Of a stretch of DNA of 64,000 nucleotides, positions 26,698-34,722 are shown piece after piece; positions within the stretch are counted from its first letter, which is position 1; every line of letters starts with the position of its first letter. The notes beneath the pieces were generated by a model. The model did not search any database and was not told the DNA's origin. It saw only the letters and a list, made by a program, of their open reading frames with translations. The stretch is from DAIQRJ01 sp963708795 (GTDB lineage Bacteria > Actinomycetota > Actinomycetes > Propionibacteriales > DAIQRJ01). Both the position numbers and the translations under genes were made by a program. The stretch lies in the NCBI GenBank assembly GCA_963708795.1, contig CAVPUH010000012.1, positions 1 through 64,000 on the forward strand, written 5' to 3'.

Positions 26698-27609
26698 CTA
26701 CGAGAACGACCGCAGTGTTGCGGTGTCGGCCGCGATCCTGCCTCGGTAGGCATCGAACCAGTCACCGCCGGTCTGCCATTCGAACCACAGTGTGTCGATC
26801 GCGGACAACAGGCGGTAGGCCACCACCTTTCGGTGTGTCGCCGTCGACAGTTCCAGGCCGTAGCCGCGGGCGAAGGTCGTCAGCGTCTCCTCGCCGTCAC
26901 GTGACAGGACGGCGAGGTCCATGACCGGGTCGCCCACGCTGGCGTCGGCCCAGTCGAGGATCCCCGTGAGCCGGCCGCCGATGGCGAGGAGGTGACGCAG
27001 ATGCAGATCGCCGTGGAGCACCGCTCCGGGTCCGTCGTAGGTGGTGTCGTGGGCGGCTGCTCGCACGGCCCGACGAGCCGCCTTCGAGACCGCCGGGTCG
27101 AGGACGCGATTCCCCGCGAGTTCCAAGCCCCGCTCGAGGATCGACTCGACATACTCACTCCAACTGTCGAACTCGCCGCGCGCGGAGTCCGGACCAGGTG
27201 CGATCAACACCCGTCCGTACCCCTGGATCGACGTGACGTGCAAGCTGGCCAGGTGCCGGCCCGCCTCCTCGACGGCAGGGTCACCGGCACCAGGCGGCAC
27301 ACCGTCCTGCCAGCCGAGGAGGACCCATGCGCGCCCGACCGCGTGCCCGGCGGGGTCCGACGCCACGACCTCGGGCGCCGGCACACCATGATCACGAGCC
27401 CACCGACAGGCCCAGATCTCGGCAGCGATCACCTCATGCGCCGCGATCTTCAGCGTGAACGTGCCGTCGGCGGTCTCCAGTTTGAGGTTCTGCCCGCCGA
27501 CGGCTCCTGCGAGCGGCAGCGCCGATGTCACCGGCGTCGCGAGCGTCTCCGACATCAGCGCAACCAGTACGGATTCATTGATCGGTGCCGGCAGTTCAGG
27601 ATTCGTCAC
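26698..27609 (-). CDS. Aminoglycoside phosphotransferase-family kinase
   Basis: A 303-residue APH/choline-kinase-fold enzyme. 'TFTLKIAAHEVIAAE' holds the ATP-binding Lys, 'RAWVLLGWQDG' the hinge, 'LHGDLHLRHLLAIGG' the catalytic loop with Asp near residue 201, and 'LTGILDWADASVGDPVMDLAVL' the metal-binding Asp near 219. The loop Asn that usually follows (HGDxxxxN) is His here, which is a departure. AAGGAGG upstream fixes GTG 27609 as the start. It lies 59 bp after the HAD hydrolase gene's start region on the same strand. Substrate unknown; many such proteins are not resistance enzymes. Confidence 0.82.
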   Translation of the reverse strand: MTNPELPAPINESVLVALMSETLATPVTSALPLAGAVGGQNLKLETADGTFTLKIAAHEVIAAEIWACRWARDHGVPAPEVVASDPAGHAVGRAWVLLGWQDGVPPGAGDPAVEEAGRHLASLHVTSIQGYGRVLIAPGPDSARGEFDSWSEYVESILERGLELAGNRVLDPAVSKAARRAVRAAAHDTTYDGPGAVLHGDLHLRHLLAIGGRLTGILDWADASVGDPVMDLAVLSRDGEETLTTFARGYGLELSTATHRKVVAYRLLSAIDTLWFEWQTGGDWFDAYRGRIAADTATLRSFS

Positions 27610-27668
27610 CAGGACCTCCTTGCTCGCTGCCGGCAGAGCTGCTCGACACGTATGGCTGCGCCGAAAAG

Positions 27669-28316
27669 TCAGCCGATCACCGCCGGCAGGTGCTCCCGCA
27701 GGTCGGGGAGCGAATCGTAGACCTCGACGGCGCCGGCCTCTCGGAGCTCGTCTGCGGAGAAGCCCCCGGTTCGTACGGCCACCGTCGGCACTCCGAGCTT
27801 GGCGGCCGCGATGGCGTCCCACGTCGAGTCGCCCACCATCACGGCCGATCCGCCGCCGACGCGCTCCAGCGCGACAGAGACGATGTCCGGTGCCGGCTTG
27901 GTCTTCTCGGCGTCTTCCGATGTCGTCCAGGCATCAGCCAGCGAACGTCCGCCGATCATGTCGAGGTAGCGCTCGATGTGCTCGGACTTTCCCGAACTCG
28001 CGAGCACCACTTTGACGCCGGCGGCACGGACCGCGCCGAGCAGGTCCTCGGCCCCTTCGAACGGGCGGACCTCACCGACGAACCGGGCGTACTCGTCTTC
28101 CCAGGCGGCGCGTAGATCGTCGCCGTGACGATCCTCGGCGTCGTCGCCTGCCACGGCGGCGACGAGTTGATCGCCACCCATGCCGATCGCGCGATGGATA
28201 CGCCAGATCGCCGGCGTGATGTCGAATCGCCGGAACGCCCGGTACCACGCGATCGAGTGTTGGTAATTCGTGTCGATCAGGGTGCCGTCGACGTCGAAGA
28301 TCGCCACGTCGATCAT
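27669..28316 (-). CDS. HAD-superfamily hydrolase (phosphatase type IA)
   Basis: A 215-residue haloacid dehalogenase-like phosphatase: motif I 'IFDVDGTLIDT' (nucleophile Asp8, acid/base Asp10), motif II 'VVLASSGKS', motif III Lys in 'AEKTKPAPDIVSVALE', and motif IV 'VMVGDSTWDAIAA'. The cap domain sits between motifs I and II, as in phosphoglycolate phosphatase-like enzymes. ATG 28316 starts right at the domain; GTG 28328 is an alternative. Encoded upstream of the kinase gene at 26698 and possibly cotranscribed. Confidence 0.9.
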   Translation of the reverse strand: MIDVAIFDVDGTLIDTNYQHSIAWYRAFRRFDITPAIWRIHRAIGMGGDQLVAAVAGDDAEDRHGDDLRAAWEDEYARFVGEVRPFEGAEDLLGAVRAAGVKVVLASSGKSEHIERYLDMIGGRSLADAWTTSEDAEKTKPAPDIVSVALERVGGGSAVMVGDSTWDAIAAAKLGVPTVAVRTGGFSADELREAGAVEVYDSLPDLREHLPAVIG

Positions 28317-28497
28317 CGGGCGCTGCACGCAGATCTGCGCTCTCGACGCGTCATCGGGCCATCGACCATGGGGGGTGTCGTGTCTCTCACGCCCGTTGTG
28401 TACCCCGCCCGGACAACGTCACACGCCGAGGTCGCAACGCGGCGGCGATCACGCGGCGTCAGCGTGGGCCTCGGCGTTGCTGGCCTAGCCTCGGATC

Positions 28498-29607
28498 GTG
28501 ACGCTTCATCGGCTCTCGCGAACCGACGCCCGGCGCATCGCGGTGCGTGCCCAACTCCTCGACAGGCAACGGCCGACCGATGTGCTCGATGTGGTGCGTC
28601 ACCTGGCGTTCGTGCAGGCCGATCAGACGGCCGCCGTCGCGCCGAGCGCCGACCTGGTGTGCTGGAACCGCCTCGGCTCCTTCTACGCGCCGTCCGACCT
28701 GGCCGACGCCTTGCAGGAGGGCAGCCTCCTGGAGTTGCTGGGCCTGATCCGGCCCGTGGAAGACCTCGTCCTCTTCCGAGCGGCCATGGCGGAGTGGCCG
28801 GGGACCGGCGATCTCACCGAATGGCAGGAGCAACAGAGCGACTGGGTGGAAGCCAACGATGCCTGCCGCACGGACATCCTCGAGCTGCTCGAGGGGTCCG
28901 GCCCCCTCACGGCGCGCGAACTACCCGACACCTGCGAGGTTCCGTGGCGCTCGTCGGGATGGACGAACAACCAGAACGTGCTCCGGCTGCTCGACTTCAT
29001 GGTGTTGCGGGGGGAGGTGGCGACGGCTGGCCGTCAGGGTCGTGAGCGACTCTGGGATCTGGCTTCCCGGGTCTATCCGGAGGCGCCGGCCGTGCCCAGC
29101 GCGGAGGCGCTGCGGATTCGTGACGAGCGCCGTCTCCATGCCCTGGGAATCGCCCGAGCGCGAGCGCCCGTCACCTCGATGGAGCCGAACGACGTCGGCA
29201 ACGCGGGCGAACCGGCCGTGGTGGACGGGATCAAGGGCGAGTGGCGGGTGGACCCGGCTCAACTCGGTCAGCCGTTCGCCGGCCGCGCGGCGCTCCTGTC
29301 GCCGCTCGATCGGCTCGTGTACGACCGCAAGCGGATGGCCGAGCTCTTCGAGTTCGACTACCAGCTGGAGATGTACAAGCCCGCAGCGAAGCGACGCTGG
29401 GGGTTCTTTGCCCTTCCCATCCTGTACGCCGATCGCCTGGTCGGAAAACTCGACGCCACGGCCGATCGCAAGGCCGGCGTGCTGTTCGTCGACGCCGTCC
29501 ACGAGGACGGACCATTCACCAAGGCGATGAGCGCCGCGGTGAACGACGAGGTGCACGAGCTGGCCCGGTGGCTCGACCTCGAGCTGGTGCGCTCCACCAC
29601 TTCGTGA
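28498..29607 (+). CDS. Winged-helix DNA-binding protein (YcaQ/AlkX-like, DUF1006)
   Basis: A 369-residue protein of the HTH_42 family, which includes DNA glycosylases acting on interstrand crosslinks (YcaQ/AlkX) and many uncharacterised actinobacterial relatives. 'RRIAVRAQLLDRQRPTDVLDVVRHLAFVQAD' opens the family. Typical C-terminal segments are 'LLSPLDRLVYDRKRMAELFEFD', 'YQLEMYKPAAKRRWGFFALPIL' and 'LVGKLDATADRKAGVL'. The QxQ motif of active YcaQ-type glycosylases appears here as 'FVQAD', so glycosylase activity is uncertain. Divergent from the HAD gene. Confidence 0.85.
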   Translation: MTLHRLSRTDARRIAVRAQLLDRQRPTDVLDVVRHLAFVQADQTAAVAPSADLVCWNRLGSFYAPSDLADALQEGSLLELLGLIRPVEDLVLFRAAMAEWPGTGDLTEWQEQQSDWVEANDACRTDILELLEGSGPLTARELPDTCEVPWRSSGWTNNQNVLRLLDFMVLRGEVATAGRQGRERLWDLASRVYPEAPAVPSAEALRIRDERRLHALGIARARAPVTSMEPNDVGNAGEPAVVDGIKGEWRVDPAQLGQPFAGRAALLSPLDRLVYDRKRMAELFEFDYQLEMYKPAAKRRWGFFALPILYADRLVGKLDATADRKAGVLFVDAVHEDGPFTKAMSAAVNDEVHELARWLDLELVRSTTS

Positions 29608-29717
29608 GGCTGCCCGCAGTCAGGTCACTCAACCTGAAGTGCGAGCGCGTGACCCAACACACGAAGGCCGGGATCGCCGCTCTTTCGGCCTCATGCCGAC
29701 CGTGCCAGGATGCCGTG

Positions 29718-30050
29718 ATGCTGAGAATCGGATCCGTCGTCCTGAATGTGCGCGACCTGCAGCGCGCGGGCTCGTTCTGGGGCCAAGCGTTGGGATACTC
29801 ACCACGGCCGTCCAACCCGGCGTTTTTGGCTCCCGAGCAGCCGGACGGCGTGCGGGTCCACCTCGACGAGGACGACGCCATGCACCTCGATCTGTGGGCC
29901 GACGACGAAGCCGAGCAGCTGGCCGAGGTCGAACGGCTCGTCGCACTCGGGGCCGTTCGGGTCGACTGGACGTATCCCGAAGACGCCGACTTCGTCGTTC
30001 TCGCCGATCCGGACGGGAATCTCTTCTGCGTCATCAACGCCGGCGGCTGA
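29718..30050 (+). CDS. VOC-family protein
   Basis: A 110-residue glyoxalase-like protein: 'GSVVLNVRDLQRAGSFWGQALGY', 'DDAMHLDLWADDEAEQLAEVERLVALGA' and 'FVVLADPDGNLFCVINA'. The 'HLDLWADD' and 'DPDGNLFCV' segments place it in the actinobacterial 18-type Glyoxalase_6 group. The frame is open upstream, but conserved sequence begins at ATG 29718. Monocistronic. Confidence 0.87.
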   Translation: MLRIGSVVLNVRDLQRAGSFWGQALGYSPRPSNPAFLAPEQPDGVRVHLDEDDAMHLDLWADDEAEQLAEVERLVALGAVRVDWTYPEDADFVVLADPDGNLFCVINAGG

Positions 30051-30405
30051 CGGGTCCTCGATCAACGACGACCGCTGCGGGCTCCGACCTCAAGACGCGG
30101 CGTCCTCGAACATCGTCGACCAGTCGTCCTTCATGCTGACGACGGTGACACCCAGCGATTCCCGTGCAGCCAGCGCGTTCTCGGCTCCAGCTCGGCCATG
30201 TCGTCGATCACCCTTCCATCGGAGGAATCGCGGGCCCGAGGATAATCCCGATCTCGTCTGCCGGTGGTGCCCAGGTCCGGCTGCGGCGACCAAGGGCCAC
30301 GACCGCCGGTCAAGTGTGGCGGGTGCCGTGGCGGGCTCCGTGGCGCTGGACCAGTCGAGCCGTCAGGATGCTCGCATGCTCCAACCGCGAGAGGCGGCCC
30401 TGCAC
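30051..30405. other. Intergenic region upstream of the S15/CocE hydrolase
   Basis: About 350 bp without a supported gene. The hydrolase frame remains open through it but shows no conserved sequence before 30406. Confidence 0.4.
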
Positions 30406-32145
30406 ATGACCTTCGTCGTCGACACGAACGTCCCCACACCCGCGCGTGATGGGACGATCCTGCGCTGTGACGTCTACCGCCCCGACGACGGTGAGCGGCA
30501 TCCCGTTCTGCTCTGTCGCACCCCCTACGGGAAGGAGTCGGTAGCTCTCGCGGCCGGCATGATGATCGCCCCGATCCTGACGTGGGCCGAGCGGGGATAC
30601 GCCGTCGTCCTGCAGGACGTTCGTGGGACGGGGCACTCGGACGGGGATTTCCGCTTCTACGTGGACGACTCGGCCGACGGCGTCGACGTGATCGCATGGT
30701 GCGCGGCGCAGCCGTGGTCGTCCGGAAACGTCGGCATGTTCGGTGCCTCCTACATGTCCGCCACCCAGTTTGTCGCCGCGTTCGAACGTCCGCCGGCGCT
30801 CAAGGTGCTGTCCCCGTCGGTGTCGCCGTCCTTCTACTACGGCGACCTCGCGTACCGGGGCGGCGCGTTCAACCTCGCGTGCGGGCTGGAGTGGAGCCGA
30901 GACCGGGTGACGAGCCAGCAGGCACGCGCCGGCGCTACCGCCATGCCCCCTGTCGATCTGCCACCCGCCGCCGCGATGATGGAGCGAATGCCCCTCATCG
31001 ACGCACCCGAGCTGTCCGGCTCTGCGGGCGAGCACTACCACCAATGGCTGGAGCATCCCGACCTCGACACCTACTGGGATCAGTTCTCCTACGCCGGCCG
31101 GTACGACAGCATCGTCCTGCCTGCGCTGCACGTGGCGGGCTGGTACGACGTGTTCCTCGGCGGAACGATCGCCAACTATCTGAACCTGCGTACGAACGCG
31201 GCGACTCAGGATGCGAGGGATCGTCAGCGATTGGTGATCGGCCCGTGGACACACCTCAATCAGAGCGGCAGGTTCGACGGTCGCTCGTTCGGGCCGGCCG
31301 CGGCAGCTCCGGCCGGTCTCTACGAGCAGCAGGTCGACAACTTCTCGCAGGCCTTGACCGACGCGGAGCCGCAGCAGTCGTCGCCCGGAGCGCCCGTCCG
31401 CATCTTCGTGATGGGTGTCGACGAGTGGCGCTCCGAGTCGGAGTGGCCGCTCGCCCGTACGCGGTTCCAGGCCTTGTACCTCCACAGTTCGCCTGGCGGA
31501 GCACCCGTCGGGGACCTGACATTCGACCCACCTGGTTCCGAAGCGGTCGACAGCTACGTCTACGACCCGGCTGATCCCGTGCCGACGCGTGGTGGTCAGA
31601 CGCTGATCGGGTACGAACTCAACGAGGGGCCGGTCGATCAGCGTCCCAACGACTCACGAACCGATGTGCTCACCTATCAGACGGCGCCGCTGGTGAATCG
31701 CCTCGAAGTCACCGGGCCGGTCACGCTGGTGGCTCACGTGTCGGCGAGCACGCTTGACACCGATCTCACCGGCAGCCTCATCGACGTGCATCCCGACGGT
31801 CGAGCCGAGCTGCTGACAGACGGGATCCTGAGACTGCGTTACCGAAACTCGTTCCGCGAACCCGAGATGATGGAGCCGGGAGCCGTCTACGAGGTGAGGG
31901 TCGACCTCTGGGCCACATCGAATGTGTTCCTGCCCGGCCACCGCCTCAGGCTCGACGTCTCCAGCAGCAACTTCCCGCGCTACAACCGCAACACCAACAC
32001 CGGCGGGATGATCGCTCACGAGCGAGCCGACGTGGCCATCCCGACCACGGTGCAGCTTCACCACGACGCAGCACATCCGACGCACCTGCTCCTGCCGGTC
32101 ATCCCGGACCCGGGGCTGGACCCTGCGGCCGCCACTCCGGCCTGA
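30406..32145 (+). CDS. CocE/NonD-family (S15-type) hydrolase
   Basis: A 579-residue serine hydrolase of the cocaine esterase / X-Pro dipeptidyl-peptidase family. The N-terminal alpha/beta-hydrolase part has 'LLCRTPYGKES', 'GYAVVLQDVRGTGHSDGDF', the nucleophile elbow 'VGMFGASYMSATQF', 'LHVAGWYDVFLGGTIANY' (Asp) and 'LVIGPWTHLNQSG' (His). The C-terminal jelly-roll PepX_C domain holds 'VTGPVTLVAHVSASTLDTDLTGSLIDV' and 'LRLDVSSSNFPRYNRNTNTGG'. No signal peptide, so probably cytoplasmic. ATG 30406 begins at the conserved N-terminus; ATG 30376 is an alternative. It probably hydrolyses esters or amides of small acids. Confidence 0.92.
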   Translation: MTFVVDTNVPTPARDGTILRCDVYRPDDGERHPVLLCRTPYGKESVALAAGMMIAPILTWAERGYAVVLQDVRGTGHSDGDFRFYVDDSADGVDVIAWCAAQPWSSGNVGMFGASYMSATQFVAAFERPPALKVLSPSVSPSFYYGDLAYRGGAFNLACGLEWSRDRVTSQQARAGATAMPPVDLPPAAAMMERMPLIDAPELSGSAGEHYHQWLEHPDLDTYWDQFSYAGRYDSIVLPALHVAGWYDVFLGGTIANYLNLRTNAATQDARDRQRLVIGPWTHLNQSGRFDGRSFGPAAAAPAGLYEQQVDNFSQALTDAEPQQSSPGAPVRIFVMGVDEWRSESEWPLARTRFQALYLHSSPGGAPVGDLTFDPPGSEAVDSYVYDPADPVPTRGGQTLIGYELNEGPVDQRPNDSRTDVLTYQTAPLVNRLEVTGPVTLVAHVSASTLDTDLTGSLIDVHPDGRAELLTDGILRLRYRNSFREPEMMEPGAVYEVRVDLWATSNVFLPGHRLRLDVSSSNFPRYNRNTNTGGMIAHERADVAIPTTVQLHHDAAHPTHLLLPVIPDPGLDPAAATPA

Positions 32146-32172
32146 ACGGATACGGGTCGTACGGTCTCACGC

Positions 32173-32820
32173 ATGGACGAACCCGCCCACGTGACCCAGA
32201 TCCGGACGGCCTACGACGCCGTGGCCGACGACTACGCCCGCCTGCTCGAGCCCGAGCTCGCACGCAACCTCTGGGACCGCGCGGTCCTCGGCGTCTTCGC
32301 GGAGCGTGTGCGGGCCGCCGGTGGTGGCCGTGTCGCCGACCTCGGCTGCGGTCCGGGCCGCATCACGGCGCACCTGCAATCCCTTGGCGTGGACGCGTTC
32401 GGGATCGACCTCTCGCCGGCCATGGTCGCGGTCGCCCGGAGATCCCACCCGGGGCTGAGCTTCACCGAAGGCACCATGGCGGCGGTCGACCTTCCCGACG
32501 GAGCCCTCGCCGGCATCGTCGCCTGGTACTCGATCATCCACACGCCACCGACGCGCCTGCCCAGTGTCGTCGCCGAGTTCGCGCGCCTGCTCAGAACGGG
32601 CGGCCGGTTGCTGGTCGCGTTCCAGGCCGGCGACGAGCGCGTCCACCTCGAGCAGGGTTACGGGCACTCGATCTCCCTCGACGCCTACCGCTTGGATCCC
32701 GACCACGTCACCACGCTGCTCGCGGATGCGGGTCTCGAGGTGGACGCGCGAGTGGTCCGTGCCGCCGAGACGCGCGAGAAGACCGCCCAGGCATACCTCC
32801 AGGCCAGCAAGCGGATGTGA
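32173..32820 (+). CDS. Class I SAM-dependent methyltransferase
   Basis: A 215-residue methyltransferase: 'IRTAYDAVADDYARLLEPEL' opening helix, motif I 'VADLGCGPGRITAHLQSLGVDAFGIDLS', 'FTEGTMAAVDLPDGALAGIVAWYSIIHTPP' and 'FARLLRTGGRLLVAFQAGDE'. This is the widespread actinobacterial small methyltransferase type with unknown acceptor. It follows the hydrolase gene by 27 bp and could be cotranscribed. Confidence 0.88.
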   Translation: MDEPAHVTQIRTAYDAVADDYARLLEPELARNLWDRAVLGVFAERVRAAGGGRVADLGCGPGRITAHLQSLGVDAFGIDLSPAMVAVARRSHPGLSFTEGTMAAVDLPDGALAGIVAWYSIIHTPPTRLPSVVAEFARLLRTGGRLLVAFQAGDERVHLEQGYGHSISLDAYRLDPDHVTTLLADAGLEVDARVVRAAETREKTAQAYLQASKRM

Positions 32821-32910
32821 GACCTACTGGGCGTCCAGGTATGTCCCCCACCCATGGCCGGGCTCCGGAAATGCGGTGCGGCTGGCCGGATCGAGGGTGC
32901 ACGATGCCCC

Positions 32911-33423
32911 GTGCTCATCAGAACCGAAACCGTGGCCGACGTCGATGCGATCCGGCAGGTGACGACGGCTGCGTTCGCCCTGCCCGACCGACCGGGTGAC
33001 GACCACGCCAGGCTCGTCGACGGACTTCGTGCCGACCCGGCCTGGATTCCGGCGCTCTCCTGGGTTGCGGTCCTCGAGGACGAAGTGGTCGGGCACGTCG
33101 TCACCTCCCGAGGATGGGTCGGTGACCAGCCGGCGTTGGGGCTTGGACCCCTGAGCGTCCTCCCCGGCCACCAACGCCAGGGCGTGGGGAAGGCCCTCGT
33201 CCACACCTCGCTCGGAGCCTCCGACGCGCTCGGCGAACCGCTCGTGGTCCTGCTCGGCTCGCCCGCCTACTACGGGCGGTACGGGTTCCGTCCCGCCTCG
33301 GACCTCGGCATCACCGGATCGGACCCGGCCTGGGGGGCGGACCTGCAGGTCCGGACGCTGAGCACCTACGACCCCGCCATCCGGGGAGAGTTCCGCTTCG
33401 CCGATCCGTTCGGCGCATTTTGA
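32911..33423 (+). CDS. GNAT-family N-acetyltransferase
   Basis: A 170-residue YhbS-type acetyltransferase: 'IRTETVADVDAIRQVTTAAF', 'VVGHVVTSRGWVG', 'GLGPLSVLPGHQRQGVGKALVHTSLGAS' with the acetyl-CoA loop, and 'VVLLGSPAYYGRYGFRPAS' with the typical G-x-x-x-Y-Y-x-R-F/Y-G-F motif. GTG 32911 starts directly at the domain; the frame extends upstream to 32854. Downstream of the methyltransferase by 90 bp on the same strand. Confidence 0.9.
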   Translation: MLIRTETVADVDAIRQVTTAAFALPDRPGDDHARLVDGLRADPAWIPALSWVAVLEDEVVGHVVTSRGWVGDQPALGLGPLSVLPGHQRQGVGKALVHTSLGASDALGEPLVVLLGSPAYYGRYGFRPASDLGITGSDPAWGADLQVRTLSTYDPAIRGEFRFADPFGAF

Positions 33424-33526
33424 GCGAGCCTCCGCCGAGCGCGGCGATCGGTCGCATCGCGGTCCGGTAGCGGACGGCTGCCACCGAGGCGCTCCGGCTG
33501 CGTGCCCCAGCCCTCACACTCACACC

Positions 33527-34612
33527 ATGAGCTCCGATCACGCACCCGAACCGTCCGGCCTGCTGCGCTGGGGGATCATCGGTCCCGGTGAGATCGCCGC
33601 GCGCTTCGCGGACGGCATCGCCGCCTCGGCCACCGGCATCCTGACTGCGGCCGCCAGCCGGGACCCCGAACGGGCCGGCGCGTTCCTCCGTAGACACGCG
33701 GCCTCGACACGAGGGCGTTCGGCGAGGGCCTACGGCTCCTACGACGCCCTTCTCGCCGATGACGAGATCGATGCGGTGTACGTGGCCACGACGCACCCGC
33801 AGCACCTCAGATGGGCCGTCGCGACCGCTCGAGCGGGCAAGCACCTGCTCGTGGAGAAGCCCGCCGGGCTCAACCATGGGCAAGCCGCACAGATCTTCGA
33901 GGCGGCCGCCGAGAACGACGTGTTCGCCGTCGAGGCGTACGTGTATCGCTTCCATGAGCAGACTCGGCTCATCGCCCAACTCGTGGCGGACAACGCCATC
34001 GGTCGTGTCCTGTCCGTCGAGGCGAGCTTCGCGTTCGAGGCGCCGTTCGATCCCAGCAGCCGACTGTTCGATCGTGCCCTGGCCGGCGGCGGCATCCTCG
34101 ACGTCGGTGGATACCCGGTGACTTTCGCCGCGATGGTCGCCGGCGCTGCGCTCGCGGCCGACGGCGAACCGGCCGCATTCGCCGCACCTACGTCGATCCG
34201 GGCCGGCGGCGTGATCGGCGAGTCCGGCGTGGACGAATGGGCGGTGGCGAATCTCCAGTACGAGAGCGGGATGAGCGCACACCTGAGCACGGGGGTCGGC
34301 ATGGGCGACATCGGTTCGGCGCGCATCCTCGGCACGGCGGGCCGACTCGAGATACCGGCACCCTGGTTGCCGCGGGAGGGCGAGGACGCCGTCCTGCGGC
34401 TGCACCGGGTTCGCCGCGGCCTGGAGGAGATCACCGTTCCCCGCGGCAACATCTACGCGATCGAGGTCGACGAGATCAGCGCTCATCTCGTCGACCGGCA
34501 GTCCCCGTCGCTCACCTGGGCCGACAGTCTGGCCAGCCTGGCAGTCATGGACTCCTGGCGTGAGCAGCTCGGGTTGCGCTATGACGAGAGCGACGCGGCG
34601 TCGGCATCCTGA
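33527..34612 (+). CDS. Gfo/Idh/MocA-family oxidoreductase
   Basis: A 361-residue NAD(P)-dependent dehydrogenase. The N-terminal Rossmann domain has 'LRWGIIGPGEIAARFADGI', the acidic/basic loop 'AAASRDPERAGAF', 'YVATTHPQHLRWAVATARAGKHLLVEKPAGL' with the family EKP, and the C-terminal alpha/beta domain has 'GGGILDVGGYPVTFA' with the D-x-G-x-Y/H catalytic region. Members oxidise sugars, inositols or dihydrodiols; 'FAVEAYVYRFHEQT' resembles the dihydrodiol-dehydrogenase branch. No sugar-uptake genes are next to it. Confidence 0.92.
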   Translation: MSSDHAPEPSGLLRWGIIGPGEIAARFADGIAASATGILTAAASRDPERAGAFLRRHAASTRGRSARAYGSYDALLADDEIDAVYVATTHPQHLRWAVATARAGKHLLVEKPAGLNHGQAAQIFEAAAENDVFAVEAYVYRFHEQTRLIAQLVADNAIGRVLSVEASFAFEAPFDPSSRLFDRALAGGGILDVGGYPVTFAAMVAGAALAADGEPAAFAAPTSIRAGGVIGESGVDEWAVANLQYESGMSAHLSTGVGMGDIGSARILGTAGRLEIPAPWLPREGEDAVLRLHRVRRGLEEITVPRGNIYAIEVDEISAHLVDRQSPSLTWADSLASLAVMDSWREQLGLRYDESDAASAS

Positions 34613-34722
34613 CGAGTCCAGTGGCCGGGTCCGGTCAACCAGCGCGCCCACTCAGGGGTGGGCTTAGGCTCGGCCACACCAGTCGCCGGCGGTCGCCGGC
34701 AGCCAGGCCCGGGGGTGGACGC

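Noticed and set aside
30310..31485. 391-residue minus-strand ORF opposite the S15/CocE hydrolase
   Set aside because: It is the antisense of a conserved catalytic domain and has biased composition without motifs.
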